From: Chloroflexota bacterium | Lineage (GTDB): Bacteria > Chloroflexota > Limnocylindria > Limnocylindrales > CSP1-4 | Assembly: GCA_021777365.1 (NCBI GenBank) | Contig: JAJYDP010000016.1 | Span: 1 to 18,658, forward strand | DNA: 18,658 nucleotides | Direction of reading: 5' to 3' | Program-made: the position numbers and the translations under genes | Notes under the pieces: generated by a model | What the model was told of the DNA's origin: nothing | The model's database searches: none | What the model saw: only the letters and a program-made list of their open reading frames with translations | Part shown: positions 1-6,874 of the stretch, piece after piece | Layout of the letters: every line of letters starts with the position of its first letter | Numbering within the stretch: the first letter of the stretch is position 1

Positions 1-2
1 GG

Positions 3-596
3 GTCGCGGGGCTGTACCGCGACGCGCGCATCCACCGCATCTGGGAGGGGACCAACGAGGTCAACCGCCTGCTGGTGCCCGGGATGCTGCTGCGTCGCGC
101 CATGCGCGGCCGGCTCGACCTGCTCGGCCCGGCGAAGCGCGCGGCCGACGCGCTCCTCGCGCCCGAGCCGCCGGTGGAGGACGGCGCGCCCCTCGAGGAG
201 GAACTGCGCCAGGTGCGGGCCATGCGGACCGCGCTGCTGGTGGCGGCGGGCGCCGCCGTCCAGCGCTACGGCGAGCGGCTGGAGGACGAGCAGGAGGTCC
301 TGTACCGGGTCGCGGACCTGGCCATTGCGCTCTTCGCCGCCGAGTCGTCGGTGCTGCGGGCACGGGCGTCGGGCGACGCGTTGCAGGCCGACCTGGCCCG
401 CCTGGTGGTGGCGAGCTCCATGGCGGCCGTGGAGCGCGGCACTGCCGAGGTGGCGGCACGCGTCCAGGAGGGGGACGACCGCCGGATGGTCCTCGCCGGG
501 CTCCGCCGCCTCCTGCGGCGCGAGCCGGTGGATCTCGTTGCGCTGCGACGGTCCGTGGCGGCGGAGCTGGTCAACCGGGGGGGATACCGGGTGTAG
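3..596 (+). CDS. Acyl-CoA dehydrogenase, C-terminal part (5' truncated by window edge)
   Basis: Only the last 197 codons are in the window; the frame is open from base 3 to a TAG at 594-596. The visible start carries the acyl-CoA dehydrogenase C-terminal signature YRDARIHRIWEGTNEVNRLL, where the IWEGTNEV stretch lies at the FAD/active-site region of the family. About 170 residues follow that are alpha-helical and Ala/Arg/Glu-rich. They resemble the extra C-terminal domain of the long (about 590 aa) FadE-like dehydrogenases rather than the short 380-aa class. The family oxidises acyl-CoA to trans-2-enoyl-CoA, passing electrons through FAD to ETF. The acyl-CoA ligase starts 43 bases downstream on the same strand, so the two probably form a fatty-acid catabolic unit. 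The chain-length specificity and the catalytic base cannot be judged from this fragment. Confidence 0.9.
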   Translation, partial: VAGLYRDARIHRIWEGTNEVNRLLVPGMLLRRAMRGRLDLLGPAKRAADALLAPEPPVEDGAPLEEELRQVRAMRTALLVAAGAAVQRYGERLEDEQEVLYRVADLAIALFAAESSVLRARASGDALQADLARLVVASSMAAVERGTAEVAARVQEGDDRRMVLAGLRRLLRREPVDLVALRRSVAAELVNRGGYRV

Positions 597-639
597 CCGG
601 CGGCGCGCGAGTGCCGCGGCCGACGAGGGAGGCCGAGCA

Positions 640-2412
640 ATGGCGACGGCGACGGTGGCGGTGCAACCCAGGCCCTGGGTGGCACACTACGACGACGGGG
701 TCCCGGCGGAGGTCGAGATCCCCGAGATTCCGCTCGACGACCTGCTCCGGCAGGCCGCGGCGCGCTGGCCCGCGGCGGTGGCCCTGACCTTCTACGGTCG
801 CAACCTGACCTTCGCCGCCCTCGACCGCCAGGTCGACCGCGCGGCCCACGCATTCCGGTCCCTGGGGGTGCAGCGGGGCGACGTGGTCAGCCTCCACCTG
901 CCGACCAGCCCGGCCTTCGTGATCGCCTTCTACGGGCTCCTGCGGGCGGGCGCCATGGGACTGCCCATGAACCCGCTGTACATGCAGCGCGAGATCACCG
1001 AGCTGATGCGGCTGGGCCGGCCGGCGGTCTCGGTCTCCCTCGACCTGGTCGCTCCGCGGGTCGCCGCGGCACGGGCGGATGCCGGCCTGGACGGCCCCGT
1101 GCCGAGCGTCGGGATCGCCGAGCAGTTGCCGCCGCTCAAGGGGCTGCTCTACCCGATCAAGGCGCGCCGCGAGGGCCGCTGGCACCCCATGGCCGACACG
1201 CCGGCCACCCCGCACTTCATGCGCCTGGTGAGCCGGGCGTCCATCGAGCCGTTCCCCTCGGCCGCGGGCCACCGCGACGTCGCGCTGCTGCAGCCCACGG
1301 GCGGCACCACCGGGGTGCCCAAGGCGGCCATGCTCACGCACCGGAACCTGGTGGCCAACGCCCTCCAGGTGGCCGCCTGGTTCCCCAACGCCACCCCGGG
1401 CGAGGCGGTCCTGGGCGCGCTGCCGTACTTCCACATCTACGGCATGACCGTGGCCATGAACATGGCCGTCGCGCTCGGCCAGCGCCAGGTGCTGCTGCCG
1501 CGCCCGGACACGGTGGAGATGCTCGAGACGATCAGCCGGGAGCGGCCCCGCATGTTCCCCGGGGTGCCGGCGATGTACCAGGCGATCTCGGTGAACCCGC
1601 GCGCGGCGTCCCTGGACCTCACCTCGATCGACGGCTGCATCAGCGGCGCCTCGCCGCTCCCCCTGGAGGTGCAGCGGCGCTTCGAGGAGGTGACCCACGG
1701 CCGGGTCGTGGAGGGCTACGGGCTCTCCGAGGCGAGCCCCGTCACGCACTCCAACCCGCTCTACGGCGACCGGCGCCCGGGCACCGTGGGGGTCCCCTTC
1801 CCGTCGACCGACGCCCGCGTCGTCTCGATGCTGGACGGGCACGAGCTCGGGCCGGGCGAGGAGGGGGAGCTCCTGGTGCGCGGACCGCAGGTGATGCTCG
1901 GCTACTACGAGAACCCCGAGGAGACCGCGCTGGTCCTGGACGCCGACGGGTGGCTGCACACCGGCGACATCGCCACCCGCGACGAGGACGGGTACTTCCG
2001 GATCGTCGACCGGAAGAAGGACGTGATCATCGTGGGCGGGATGAACGTCTGGCCCCGGGAGGTCGAGGAGGTCCTGCTCGAGCATCCCCTGATCCGGGAC
2101 GCCGCGGTGGTCGGTGCGCCACACCCCCGCCTCGGCGAGGTCCCGCGCGCGTTCGTGGTGCCGGCGCCGGGCGCCACGCTCACGGTCGAGATGGTGGTGG
2201 AGCACTGCAGCGCGAACCTGGCCGGCCACAAGGTGCCCCGGCAGGTGCAGTTCGTCGACGAGCTGCCGCGCACCGGGGTGGGCAAGCTGCTCCGGCGCGA
2301 GCTGCGCAGGGCGGCCGCGGACGGGGTGCCCGTCCAGCCGGCGGCGGAGCGCCCTGCGGCGTCCCCGCGCCCGGTCGCGGGCGCCGACCCGGGGGCTCCG
2401 CGCCCGGAGTAG
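640..2412 (+). CDS. Long/medium-chain acyl-CoA ligase (AMP-binding, FadD-like)
   Basis: This 590-residue ANL-superfamily adenylate-forming enzyme activates a fatty acid with ATP and CoA to acyl-CoA. The start at 640 is chosen because a strong Shine-Dalgarno (GAGGGAGG, 625-632) sits 7 bases upstream; the frame is open further 5' but that part overlaps the preceding gene. Visible motifs are the P-loop TGGTTGVPK (residues 220-228), YGLSE (360-364), the ATP ribose-binding GD at 442-443, the hinge region DRKKD (457-461), and the catalytic lysine of GVGKLLRREL (K549). Length and motif order are those of a complete FadD-type enzyme. The last 30 or so residues form an Ala/Pro/Arg-rich tail. It lies 43 bases after the acyl-CoA dehydrogenase and is probably cotranscribed with it. 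Substrate chain length cannot be read from the sequence. Confidence 0.93.
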   Translation: MATATVAVQPRPWVAHYDDGVPAEVEIPEIPLDDLLRQAAARWPAAVALTFYGRNLTFAALDRQVDRAAHAFRSLGVQRGDVVSLHLPTSPAFVIAFYGLLRAGAMGLPMNPLYMQREITELMRLGRPAVSVSLDLVAPRVAAARADAGLDGPVPSVGIAEQLPPLKGLLYPIKARREGRWHPMADTPATPHFMRLVSRASIEPFPSAAGHRDVALLQPTGGTTGVPKAAMLTHRNLVANALQVAAWFPNATPGEAVLGALPYFHIYGMTVAMNMAVALGQRQVLLPRPDTVEMLETISRERPRMFPGVPAMYQAISVNPRAASLDLTSIDGCISGASPLPLEVQRRFEEVTHGRVVEGYGLSEASPVTHSNPLYGDRRPGTVGVPFPSTDARVVSMLDGHELGPGEEGELLVRGPQVMLGYYENPEETALVLDADGWLHTGDIATRDEDGYFRIVDRKKDVIIVGGMNVWPREVEEVLLEHPLIRDAAVVGAPHPRLGEVPRAFVVPAPGATLTVEMVVEHCSANLAGHKVPRQVQFVDELPRTGVGKLLRRELRRAAADGVPVQPAAERPAASPRPVAGADPGAPRPE

Positions 2413-2415
2413 ACT
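2410..2415 (+). promoter_or_regulatory. Possible -10 box for the btu operon
   Basis: TAGACT overlaps the stop codon of the acyl-CoA ligase, about 20 bases before the first paired part of the cobalamin riboswitch. No convincing -35 box is visible, so this is only a candidate; readthrough from the upstream unit is equally possible. Confidence 0.3.
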
Positions 2416-2429
2416 CCCCGGACAACCAG

Positions 2430-2560
2430 AGAACAGGACCGCGGGATCCGCGAAGCCGGTGTGAATCCGGCACAGTCCCGCTACGGTGATCAGCCACGCG
2501 GCCCTCCCGGCCGCGGCTGGAAGTCCGGTCGCCGGGCCCGCGGTCGTGCTCGTACCTTCG
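2430..2560 (+). promoter_or_regulatory. Cobalamin (B12) riboswitch
   Basis: The leader before btuF contains the conserved cobalamin aptamer core: GAAGCCGGTGTGAATCCGGC (2452-2471), then the CACAGTCCCGCTACGGTGA B12-box segment (2471-2489). A GC-rich paired arm follows, and the typical distal GGCTGGAAGTCCGG closing segment lies at about 2515-2528. Spacing and order match adenosylcobalamin-binding leaders, which repress expression when B12 is abundant. The btuF Shine-Dalgarno (AAGGGAAGG, 2566-2574) follows closely and no T-tract hairpin is seen, so control at translation initiation is inferred. The outer boundaries are approximate. Confidence 0.88.
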
Positions 2561-2578
2561 AGAGAAAGGGAAGGCACC

Positions 2579-3769
2579 ATGCACGTCGCGCGTTCCGGGC
2601 CCCTCGCCGACCGACACTCCCCCCGATCCTCCAGCCGGGCGGCGCTGCGCGTCGCGACGCTGCTGCTGGCGCTGGCGGTGGCCGGATGCGCCGGGGCCGC
2701 CGCTCCGGCCCCCTCCTCGGCGCCCGGGTCGTCGGCCACCGGATCGTCGCAGGCCGGGTCGTCCGCCGCCGCAGCCGGTTCGGCTGGCGCGGGTGCGTCG
2801 CCGGCGGCGTCGTCCGCCCAGGGCTCCGGTGTCCCGGGTTCCTCGGCTCCGGGCTCGGCCACGGGCTCCCCGTCCGCGGCGCTCGCCCCGGGATCGCCCG
2901 AGGGTCCCGCGTTTCCCCTCACCCTGACCGACGACGAGGGGACCCGCGTCACCATTCCGGCCGCTCCCTCGCGGATCATCAGCCTGGCGCCATCGGTCAC
3001 CGAGACGCTCTTCGCCCTGGGCGAGGGGCCGAAGGTCGTCGGCGTCACGAGCTCGGACGACTACCCGCCCGCGGTGAAGTCCATCCCGCAGGTCGCCACC
3101 TACACCGGCGTCGAGACCGAGAAGGTGGTCGCCGCGCAGCCCGACCTCGTGATCGCCTGGAAGGGGATCACGTCCACCACCGACATCGCCACGCTCCGCT
3201 CCCTGGGGATCCCGGTGGTGGTCCTCTACGCCACCACCGTGCCCGCCGTCCTGCGGGACATCGCGCTCGTCGGGGAGGCGACCGGCGAGGCCGCGGCCGG
3301 GACGGCGCTCGAGGCCACGCTGACCGGCGAGATGAACCAGGTGACGGCTGCCGCCACCGCCGCCGGTCCGGCACCGCGCGTCTTCTACGAGCTGGATGCC
3401 ACCAAGACGATCTACACGCCGGCCCCGGACGACTTCACCACGGACATGATCCGGCGTGCCGGCGGCAGCCCGATCACCAGCGGGATCGCGGGGGTCTACT
3501 CGATCTCGCTGGAGCGCCTGGTTGCGGCGGATCCACAGGTGATCGTGCTCGGGGACGCCAGCTACGGCACGACGGCCGCCGACGTGGCGGCCCGCCCTGG
3601 ATGGGAGGGGATGACCGCGGTCAGGACCCACGCCATCCGGCCCATCGACGACACCATCGTGACGCGCCCCGGGCCCCGGATCGTGGAGGGCCTGGAGGCC
3701 CTGGCCGAGGCGATCCACCCGGGGCTGACGCTCCCGTCGTTCCCGCCGATCCCGATGGGCGCCCCGTGA
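2579..3769 (+). CDS. btuF: Cobalamin ABC transporter substrate-binding lipoprotein
   Basis: This 396-residue class III periplasmic-binding protein is predicted to capture vitamin B12 outside the membrane and deliver it to BtuC. The ATG at 2579 is chosen because it follows a purine-rich ribosome site and directly yields a lipoprotein signal: basic n-region, hydrophobic stretch (about 22-35) and lipobox AVAGC with the lipidated Cys37. Residues 38-111 are a Ser/Ala/Gly/Pro low-complexity tether. The binding domain begins at about 112 with FPLTLTDDEG and continues with RIISLAPSVTETLFALG and a PDLVIAW strand, typical of BtuF/FhuD-like proteins. B12 specificity rests on the riboswitch directly upstream rather than on the protein, since BtuF, haem and siderophore binders look alike. 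Its stop is separated from the btuC start by one base. Confidence 0.9.
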   Translation: MHVARSGPLADRHSPRSSSRAALRVATLLLALAVAGCAGAAAPAPSSAPGSSATGSSQAGSSAAAAGSAGAGASPAASSAQGSGVPGSSAPGSATGSPSAALAPGSPEGPAFPLTLTDDEGTRVTIPAAPSRIISLAPSVTETLFALGEGPKVVGVTSSDDYPPAVKSIPQVATYTGVETEKVVAAQPDLVIAWKGITSTTDIATLRSLGIPVVVLYATTVPAVLRDIALVGEATGEAAAGTALEATLTGEMNQVTAAATAAGPAPRVFYELDATKTIYTPAPDDFTTDMIRRAGGSPITSGIAGVYSISLERLVAADPQVIVLGDASYGTTAADVAARPGWEGMTAVRTHAIRPIDDTIVTRPGPRIVEGLEALAEAIHPGLTLPSFPPIPMGAP

Positions 3770-3770
3770 G

Positions 3771-5072
3771 ATGACGGCGCGCCAGGGGGAGGCGGTGCGC
3801 ACGGCGGCCGAGGTCGCCGGGACCCGGGCGCCCGCCGTGAGCGCGGTCGTGGACAGGGCCGCCGGCGGTCTGCCCGTCCCTGCGCCCGGCACCGCGACCG
3901 CCGTCACGCCCAGCGCCGCACGCATCGGCGCCGCTACCGGCACGGCGCCTGCCGCTGTCCCCGCCGGCACCCGCACCATCGCCGCAACCGGCCCGACGAG
4001 CGCCGGTGCTGCCCGGCAGATGCCGGCGGTGCACGCCGCGCTCGCCCGCTCCCGGCAGCGCTCGGTCATCCTCGGTGTCCTCGGCGTGGTCGCGCTCCTC
4101 GGCGCGCTGGTCGCGGGCGTCGGGCTCGGGGAGGTCGTCATCGCGCCCGCGGACACGATCGCGATCCTCGCCCGCCAGCTGCTGGGCTGGCCGGTCCACG
4201 TCACCTGGCCCGCCTCCGACACCGTCATCGTGATGGAACTGCGGCTCCCGCGGGTGCTCGCCGCCATGGCGGTCGGCGCCTCGCTCGCCCTCGCCGGCAC
4301 CGCCTTCCAGGGACTCCTGCGCAACCCGCTGGCCGATCCCTACGTGCTGGGCACCGCCAGCGGCGCGGCACTGGGCGCGGCGCTCGGCGTGCTGATCCCG
4401 GTCCGCGGGATCGTGCTCGGGTTCGGCCTCCTCCAGGGGCTGGCGTTCCTCGGGGCGCTCGTCGCCGTGGTGCTGGTCTACCGGTTGTCGCGGGCCGGCC
4501 AGCTCGCATCGATGACGGGCGTCCTCCTCACCGGCTACGCGGTGAGCTCCATGCTGGCAGCCGGGCTGGCGGTCACCATGTGGCTCTCCGGGGACGGGCT
4601 GCGGCAGATCTTCTTCTTCCTGCTCGGCGGCTTCGACGGGGTGGCATGGCCGCAGCTGGCGGCGGCGCTTCCCGCGCTCGTGCTGGGCGGCGCCGTCCTC
4701 CTGGGCCGCGCGCGCTCGCTCAACGCGCTGCTGCTGGGCGAGGAGACCGCGGCCCACCTGGGGCTGGATGTGCGCCGCGAGCGCATCGTCCTGCTCGGCG
4801 CGGCCTCCCTGGTGACGGCCGCGTCGGTGGCGATCGCGGGGCTCATCGGCTTCGTCGGGCTGGTGGTGCCCCACGTCGTGCGCCTGATCGCCGGTCCGAA
4901 TGCGCGTGCCGTGCTGCCGCTCTCCGCCATCTGGGGTGCGGCCTTCCTGGCCACCTGCGACCTGCTGGCACGGATCCCGGGGGACGTGCCGGTGGGGGTG
5001 GTCACGGCCCTGGTGGGCGCCCCGTTCTTCCTCTGGATCCTGCGCCGGGCGCGCGCGGGGTACGAGCTGTGA
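3771..5072 (+). CDS. btuC: Cobalamin ABC transporter permease (FecCD family)
   Basis: The FecCD-family permease core is complete: LRLPR (157-161), the signature FQGLLRNPLADPYVLGTASGA (about 179-199), a long set of hydrophobic helices from residue 99, and the GFIGLVVPH-like segment near the C-terminus. The family transports B12, haem or ferric siderophores; the B12 riboswitch and btuF upstream argue for cobalamin. The ATG at 3771 is one base after the btuF stop, so translation is probably coupled. It gives 433 residues, of which the first 95 or so are Ala/Thr/Pro-rich low complexity with no membrane segment. An internal ATG at 4020 (Met84) would give the family's usual length of about 350 residues but has no clear ribosome site. 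I keep the longer start and flag it as uncertain. Confidence 0.9.
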   Translation: MTARQGEAVRTAAEVAGTRAPAVSAVVDRAAGGLPVPAPGTATAVTPSAARIGAATGTAPAAVPAGTRTIAATGPTSAGAARQMPAVHAALARSRQRSVILGVLGVVALLGALVAGVGLGEVVIAPADTIAILARQLLGWPVHVTWPASDTVIVMELRLPRVLAAMAVGASLALAGTAFQGLLRNPLADPYVLGTASGAALGAALGVLIPVRGIVLGFGLLQGLAFLGALVAVVLVYRLSRAGQLASMTGVLLTGYAVSSMLAAGLAVTMWLSGDGLRQIFFFLLGGFDGVAWPQLAAALPALVLGGAVLLGRARSLNALLLGEETAAHLGLDVRRERIVLLGAASLVTAASVAIAGLIGFVGLVVPHVVRLIAGPNARAVLPLSAIWGAAFLATCDLLARIPGDVPVGVVTALVGAPFFLWILRRARAGYEL

Positions 5073-5941
5073 CGGCCGCGGACGCGGGCAACGGCGGGGC
5101 GCGATCCGCGACGGCCGTGTCAACAGGCACGGGCGGGGTGCGAGCCGGGGCGGCTGCGATCGGGATCGAGGTGAGCGGACTGCGGGTCGCGTACCGGGGC
5201 CGGGAGGTCCTGCATGGGATCGACCTGGCGATCCGGCCGGGTGAGCGGGTGGCGCTCCTCGGCCCGAACGGCGCGGGCAAGAGCACCCTCCTGCGGTGCA
5301 TCACCGGCATGGCCCGGGAGCGGCACGGCGCGGTGCTCCTCGGAGGGACGCCCGTCGAGTCCCTGCCCCGGGAAGCGGTGGCGCTCCGGATCGCGGTGGT
5401 ACCACAGCAGGCACCCGTCCCGTTCGCGATCCGGGTCGAGGAGCTGGTCGCGCTCGGGCGGCTCCCGCACGAGCACCCGCTCCTCGGGCTCCGCGACACC
5501 GACCACGAGGCGGTGGCGCGGTCGATCGAGCGGGTGGGGCTCGCCGACCTGGTCGGACGGGATGCGCGCGAGCTCTCCCTGGGCGAGCGCCAGCTGGTGC
5601 TGCTCGCCATGGCGGTCGCGCAGGACGCGCCGTGCCTCCTGCTGGACGAACCGACGGTGCACCTGGACCTGCGCCACCAGGTCGCGACGATGGAGCTGCT
5701 GACCGACCTGAACGAGCGAGACGGCGTCACCGTGGTGGCCGTGCTGCACGACGTGGCGCTGGCCGCCCACTTCTTCCCGCGGCTCGTGGTGCTCGACCAC
5801 GGGCGGGTGGAGGCGGACGGCTCGGCGGACGTGGCCCTGGCCCCCGACCTGGTTCGCCGCGTCTTCGGCGTCGATCCGGGGCTCGTGACGCGGGGCCTGC
5901 CACCGGCCCCGGGCCGCTCGTCGTCCGATAGTCCCTCATGA
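5069..5941 (+). CDS. btuD: Cobalamin ABC transporter ATP-binding protein
   Basis: This 290-residue ATPase starts with GTG at 5069, overlapping the btuC stop by four bases (GTGA), which implies translational coupling. The ABC domain begins at about residue 31 after an Ala/Gly-rich leader. It shows Walker A GPNGAGKST (65-73, K71), a Q-loop (VVPQQ), an ABC signature LSLGERQ (169-175, with Leu in place of the usual first Gly), Walker B LLLDE (D193, E194), a D-loop (HLDL) and an H-loop His227. It would power B12 import with BtuC and BtuF. Related FecE/HmuV ATPases have the same layout, so assignment to cobalamin depends on the operon and its riboswitch. No further operon member follows. Confidence 0.92.
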   Translation: MTAADAGNGGARSATAVSTGTGGVRAGAAAIGIEVSGLRVAYRGREVLHGIDLAIRPGERVALLGPNGAGKSTLLRCITGMARERHGAVLLGGTPVESLPREAVALRIAVVPQQAPVPFAIRVEELVALGRLPHEHPLLGLRDTDHEAVARSIERVGLADLVGRDARELSLGERQLVLLAMAVAQDAPCLLLDEPTVHLDLRHQVATMELLTDLNERDGVTVVAVLHDVALAAHFFPRLVVLDHGRVEADGSADVALAPDLVRRVFGVDPGLVTRGLPPAPGRSSSDSPS

Positions 5942-6017
5942 CGTGCGATGTCTCCCTTGCCAGCGACGTTCCCCCTCGTTGGGGCCGGGACCGGGGCCGG
6001 AACGGACGGCCGTCCCG

Positions 6018-6044
6018 GCCTGACGCGCGCCGCTTCGGTCAGGC
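6018..6044. terminator. Hairpin between btuD and the EAL remnant, possible bidirectional terminator
   Basis: GCCTGAC (6018-6024) and GTCAGGC (6038-6044) form a perfect 7-bp stem around a GC-rich 13-base loop. It lies 76 bases after the btuD stop and just beyond the stop of the minus-strand EAL remnant, a natural place for termination. There is no T-tract. Confidence 0.35.
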
Positions 6045-6050
6045 GGGCGG

Positions 6051-6179
6051 TCACCCGGGCGGCAGGGGCTCCGGGCGACCGAACAGGTAACCCCGGCCGA
6101 ACTCGACGCCCAGCTCCGTCAGCGTGGCGGCCTCCAGGTCCGTCTCGATCTCCTCGGTGATCAGCCGGCACCCCGCGCC
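6051..6179 (-). pseudogene. Remnant of an EAL-domain (c-di-GMP phosphodiesterase) C-terminus
   Basis: Read on the minus strand, about 40 codons before the TGA at 6053-6051 match the end of an EAL domain: CRLITEEIETD, then TELGVEFGRGYLFGRPEPL. In intact EAL proteins this is the IAEGVET...LGxxxGQGYxxGRP segment forming the last beta-strand and helix of the barrel. Upstream of it (above 6180) the frame runs straight into a 24-bp tandem repeat and all further EAL homology, including the EAL motif itself, is missing. The conserved Gly of AEGxE is replaced by Glu (TEEIE). I read it as a decayed gene whose 5' part was deleted or replaced by repeats. It cannot be catalytically active. Confidence 0.75.
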
Positions 6180-6311
6180 GCGAACGGCGGGCGCGTCGCG
6201 CAGGCGAACGGCGGGTGCGTCGCGCAGGCGAACGGCGGGCGTGCGGCCCGTCGCGCAGGCGGGCGGCGGGCGCGTCGCGCAGGCGGGCGGCGGGCGCACG
6301 GCCCGTCGCTG
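6180..6311. repeat. 24-bp tandem repeat array, about 5 units
   Basis: Units begin GCGAACGGCGGG or GCGGGCGGCGGG and end in GTCGCGCAG. They run 6180-6203, 6204-6227, 6228-6258 (with a 7-base insertion reading CGTGCGGCCC), 6259-6282, and a degenerate last unit to about 6311. The last unit repeats the inserted variant. The array abuts the broken end of the EAL remnant. There are no unique spacers, so it is not a CRISPR. Confidence 0.8.
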
Positions 6312-6327
6312 CACGATCTCCTTGTTG

Positions 6328-6491
6328 GCTGTTGCACACCAGGCGAGCCGTACGCAGCCGCGGCGCACACGTCACGGCTCCGGCTGGAGCGCCTGGACGC
6401 CCATTCGTGCGGCAACTGGGCCTGATGCGGACCACGGACACTCACGCCCGGGCACGGCCGGACACGTAGAGCCCGCCTCGTGTGCAATAGC
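6328..6491. repeat. 164-bp element with 28-bp imperfect terminal inverted repeats, copy 1
   Basis: The left end (6328-6355) begins GCTGTTGCACACCAGGCGAG. The right end (6464-6491) is its imperfect reverse complement, ending CTCGTGTGCAATAGC; 22 of 28 positions match. A second element of exactly the same length and design lies at 15874-16037. The two left ends agree at 24 of 28 positions, and an internal TCGTGCGG sits at the same offset (77 bases from the left end) in both. It has no coding capacity. It may be a MITE-like or REP/BIME-like mobile repeat, or a structured RNA; no target-site duplication is evident. Confidence 0.7.
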
Positions 6492-6497
6492 GACGAT

Positions 6498-6546
6498 CGG
6501 TGCGGATGACCAGCTGTTGCACGGCGGGCGCGCAATATCCGCACCG
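6498..6546. repeat. 10-bp perfect inverted repeat directly after element copy 1
   Basis: CGGTGCGGAT (6498-6507) and ATCCGCACCG (6537-6546) are perfect reverse complements separated by 29 bases. The loop carries GCTGTTGCAC (6513-6522) facing GCGCAATAT (6530-6538), which resemble two opposed end fragments of the 164-bp element. It could be a degenerate third element copy or a stable RNA hairpin. Confidence 0.55.
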
Positions 6547-6560
6547 CCCGGCCGGGAGCA

Positions 6561-6588
6561 GGCTGACGCACCGCACGCGTGCCATAGC
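6561..6588 (+). repeat. Related short repeat (second subfamily), copy near element 1
   Basis: GGCTGACGCACC at 6561 leads to GCGTGCCATAGC at 6588. It matches the reverse complement of the repeat at 16060-16087 at 23 of 28 positions. The GTGC-AT-AGC end is shared with the terminal repeats of the 164-bp elements, so it belongs to the same superfamily. Confidence 0.5.
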
Positions 6589-6626
6589 CGCGATGCAGCC
6601 GCGATGCCCGCGTGGCGATGCCCCCC

Positions 6627-6717
6627 GAGGATGCGGCGCGAGGATGCGGCGCGAGGATGCGGCGCGAGGGTGCCGCGCGAGGGTGCCGCGCGAGGGTGCC
6701 GCGCGAGGATGACTGGC
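6627..6717. repeat. 13-bp tandem repeat array, about 7 units
   Basis: Three units of GAGGATGCGGCGC (6627-6665) are followed by three of GAGGGTGCCGCGC (6666-6704) and a partial unit to 6717. Homogeneous blocks of two variants suggest recent local duplication. With a 13-base period the array cycles through all reading frames, so it is not constrained as coding DNA. Confidence 0.85.
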
Positions 6718-6837
6718 GCGCCCATGCAGCCGGAAAGGCCGCCGTTCGGCCCGGCCCGGCCTCGCCCGGCTCGCCCGGCTCGCCCGGCCCGGCCCGGCCT
6801 CGCCCGGGCCGCCGGAGCATGTGACCGCGACAGGCAT

Positions 6838-6867
6838 TTGACCGCGGCCCGACAGGGACGCTAGGCT
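6838..6867 (+). promoter_or_regulatory. Sigma70-type promoter for the 6875 lipoprotein, predicted leaderless
   Basis: TTGACC (6838-6843), an 18-base spacer and TAGGCT (6862-6867). The ATG lies 7 bases after the -10 box, so transcription would begin at or next to the start codon. No Shine-Dalgarno is present. Confidence 0.6.
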
Positions 6868-6874
6868 CGCACCG

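Larger units (their letters stand above)
5942..6874. other. 933-bp stretch without an intact gene: EAL remnant, tandem repeats and an inverted-repeat element
   Basis: No open frame here looks like a real protein; those that exist are translations of repeats. In order the stretch holds a perfect 12-bp palindrome (GGACGGCCGTCC, 6004-6015), a hairpin (6018-6044), a broken EAL-domain end on the minus strand, a 24-bp repeat array, a 164-bp element with inverted-repeat ends, further related repeat copies, a 13-bp array, and a CTCGCCCGG-rich simple repeat at about 6749-6818. It ends with the promoter of the lipoprotein gene. Confidence 0.75.

Noticed and set aside
571..3048. Long minus-strand open frame (over 800 codons) across the acyl-CoA ligase and the riboswitch
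   Set aside because: It is antisense to strong family matches, has no domain-like sequence, and such frames are expected from third-position GC bias.
6180..6311. Possible CRISPR array
   Set aside because: The units are contiguous with no unique spacers, and there are no cas genes nearby.
6328..6491. Insertion sequence with a transposase
   Set aside because: The element is only 164 bp and has no coding capacity; no transposase gene is recognisable in the window and no target duplication was found.
6124..6864. 246-codon open frame through the repeat region
   Set aside because: It is only a translation of tandem repeats and the inverted-repeat element; the 13-bp array changes frame and there is no conserved sequence.
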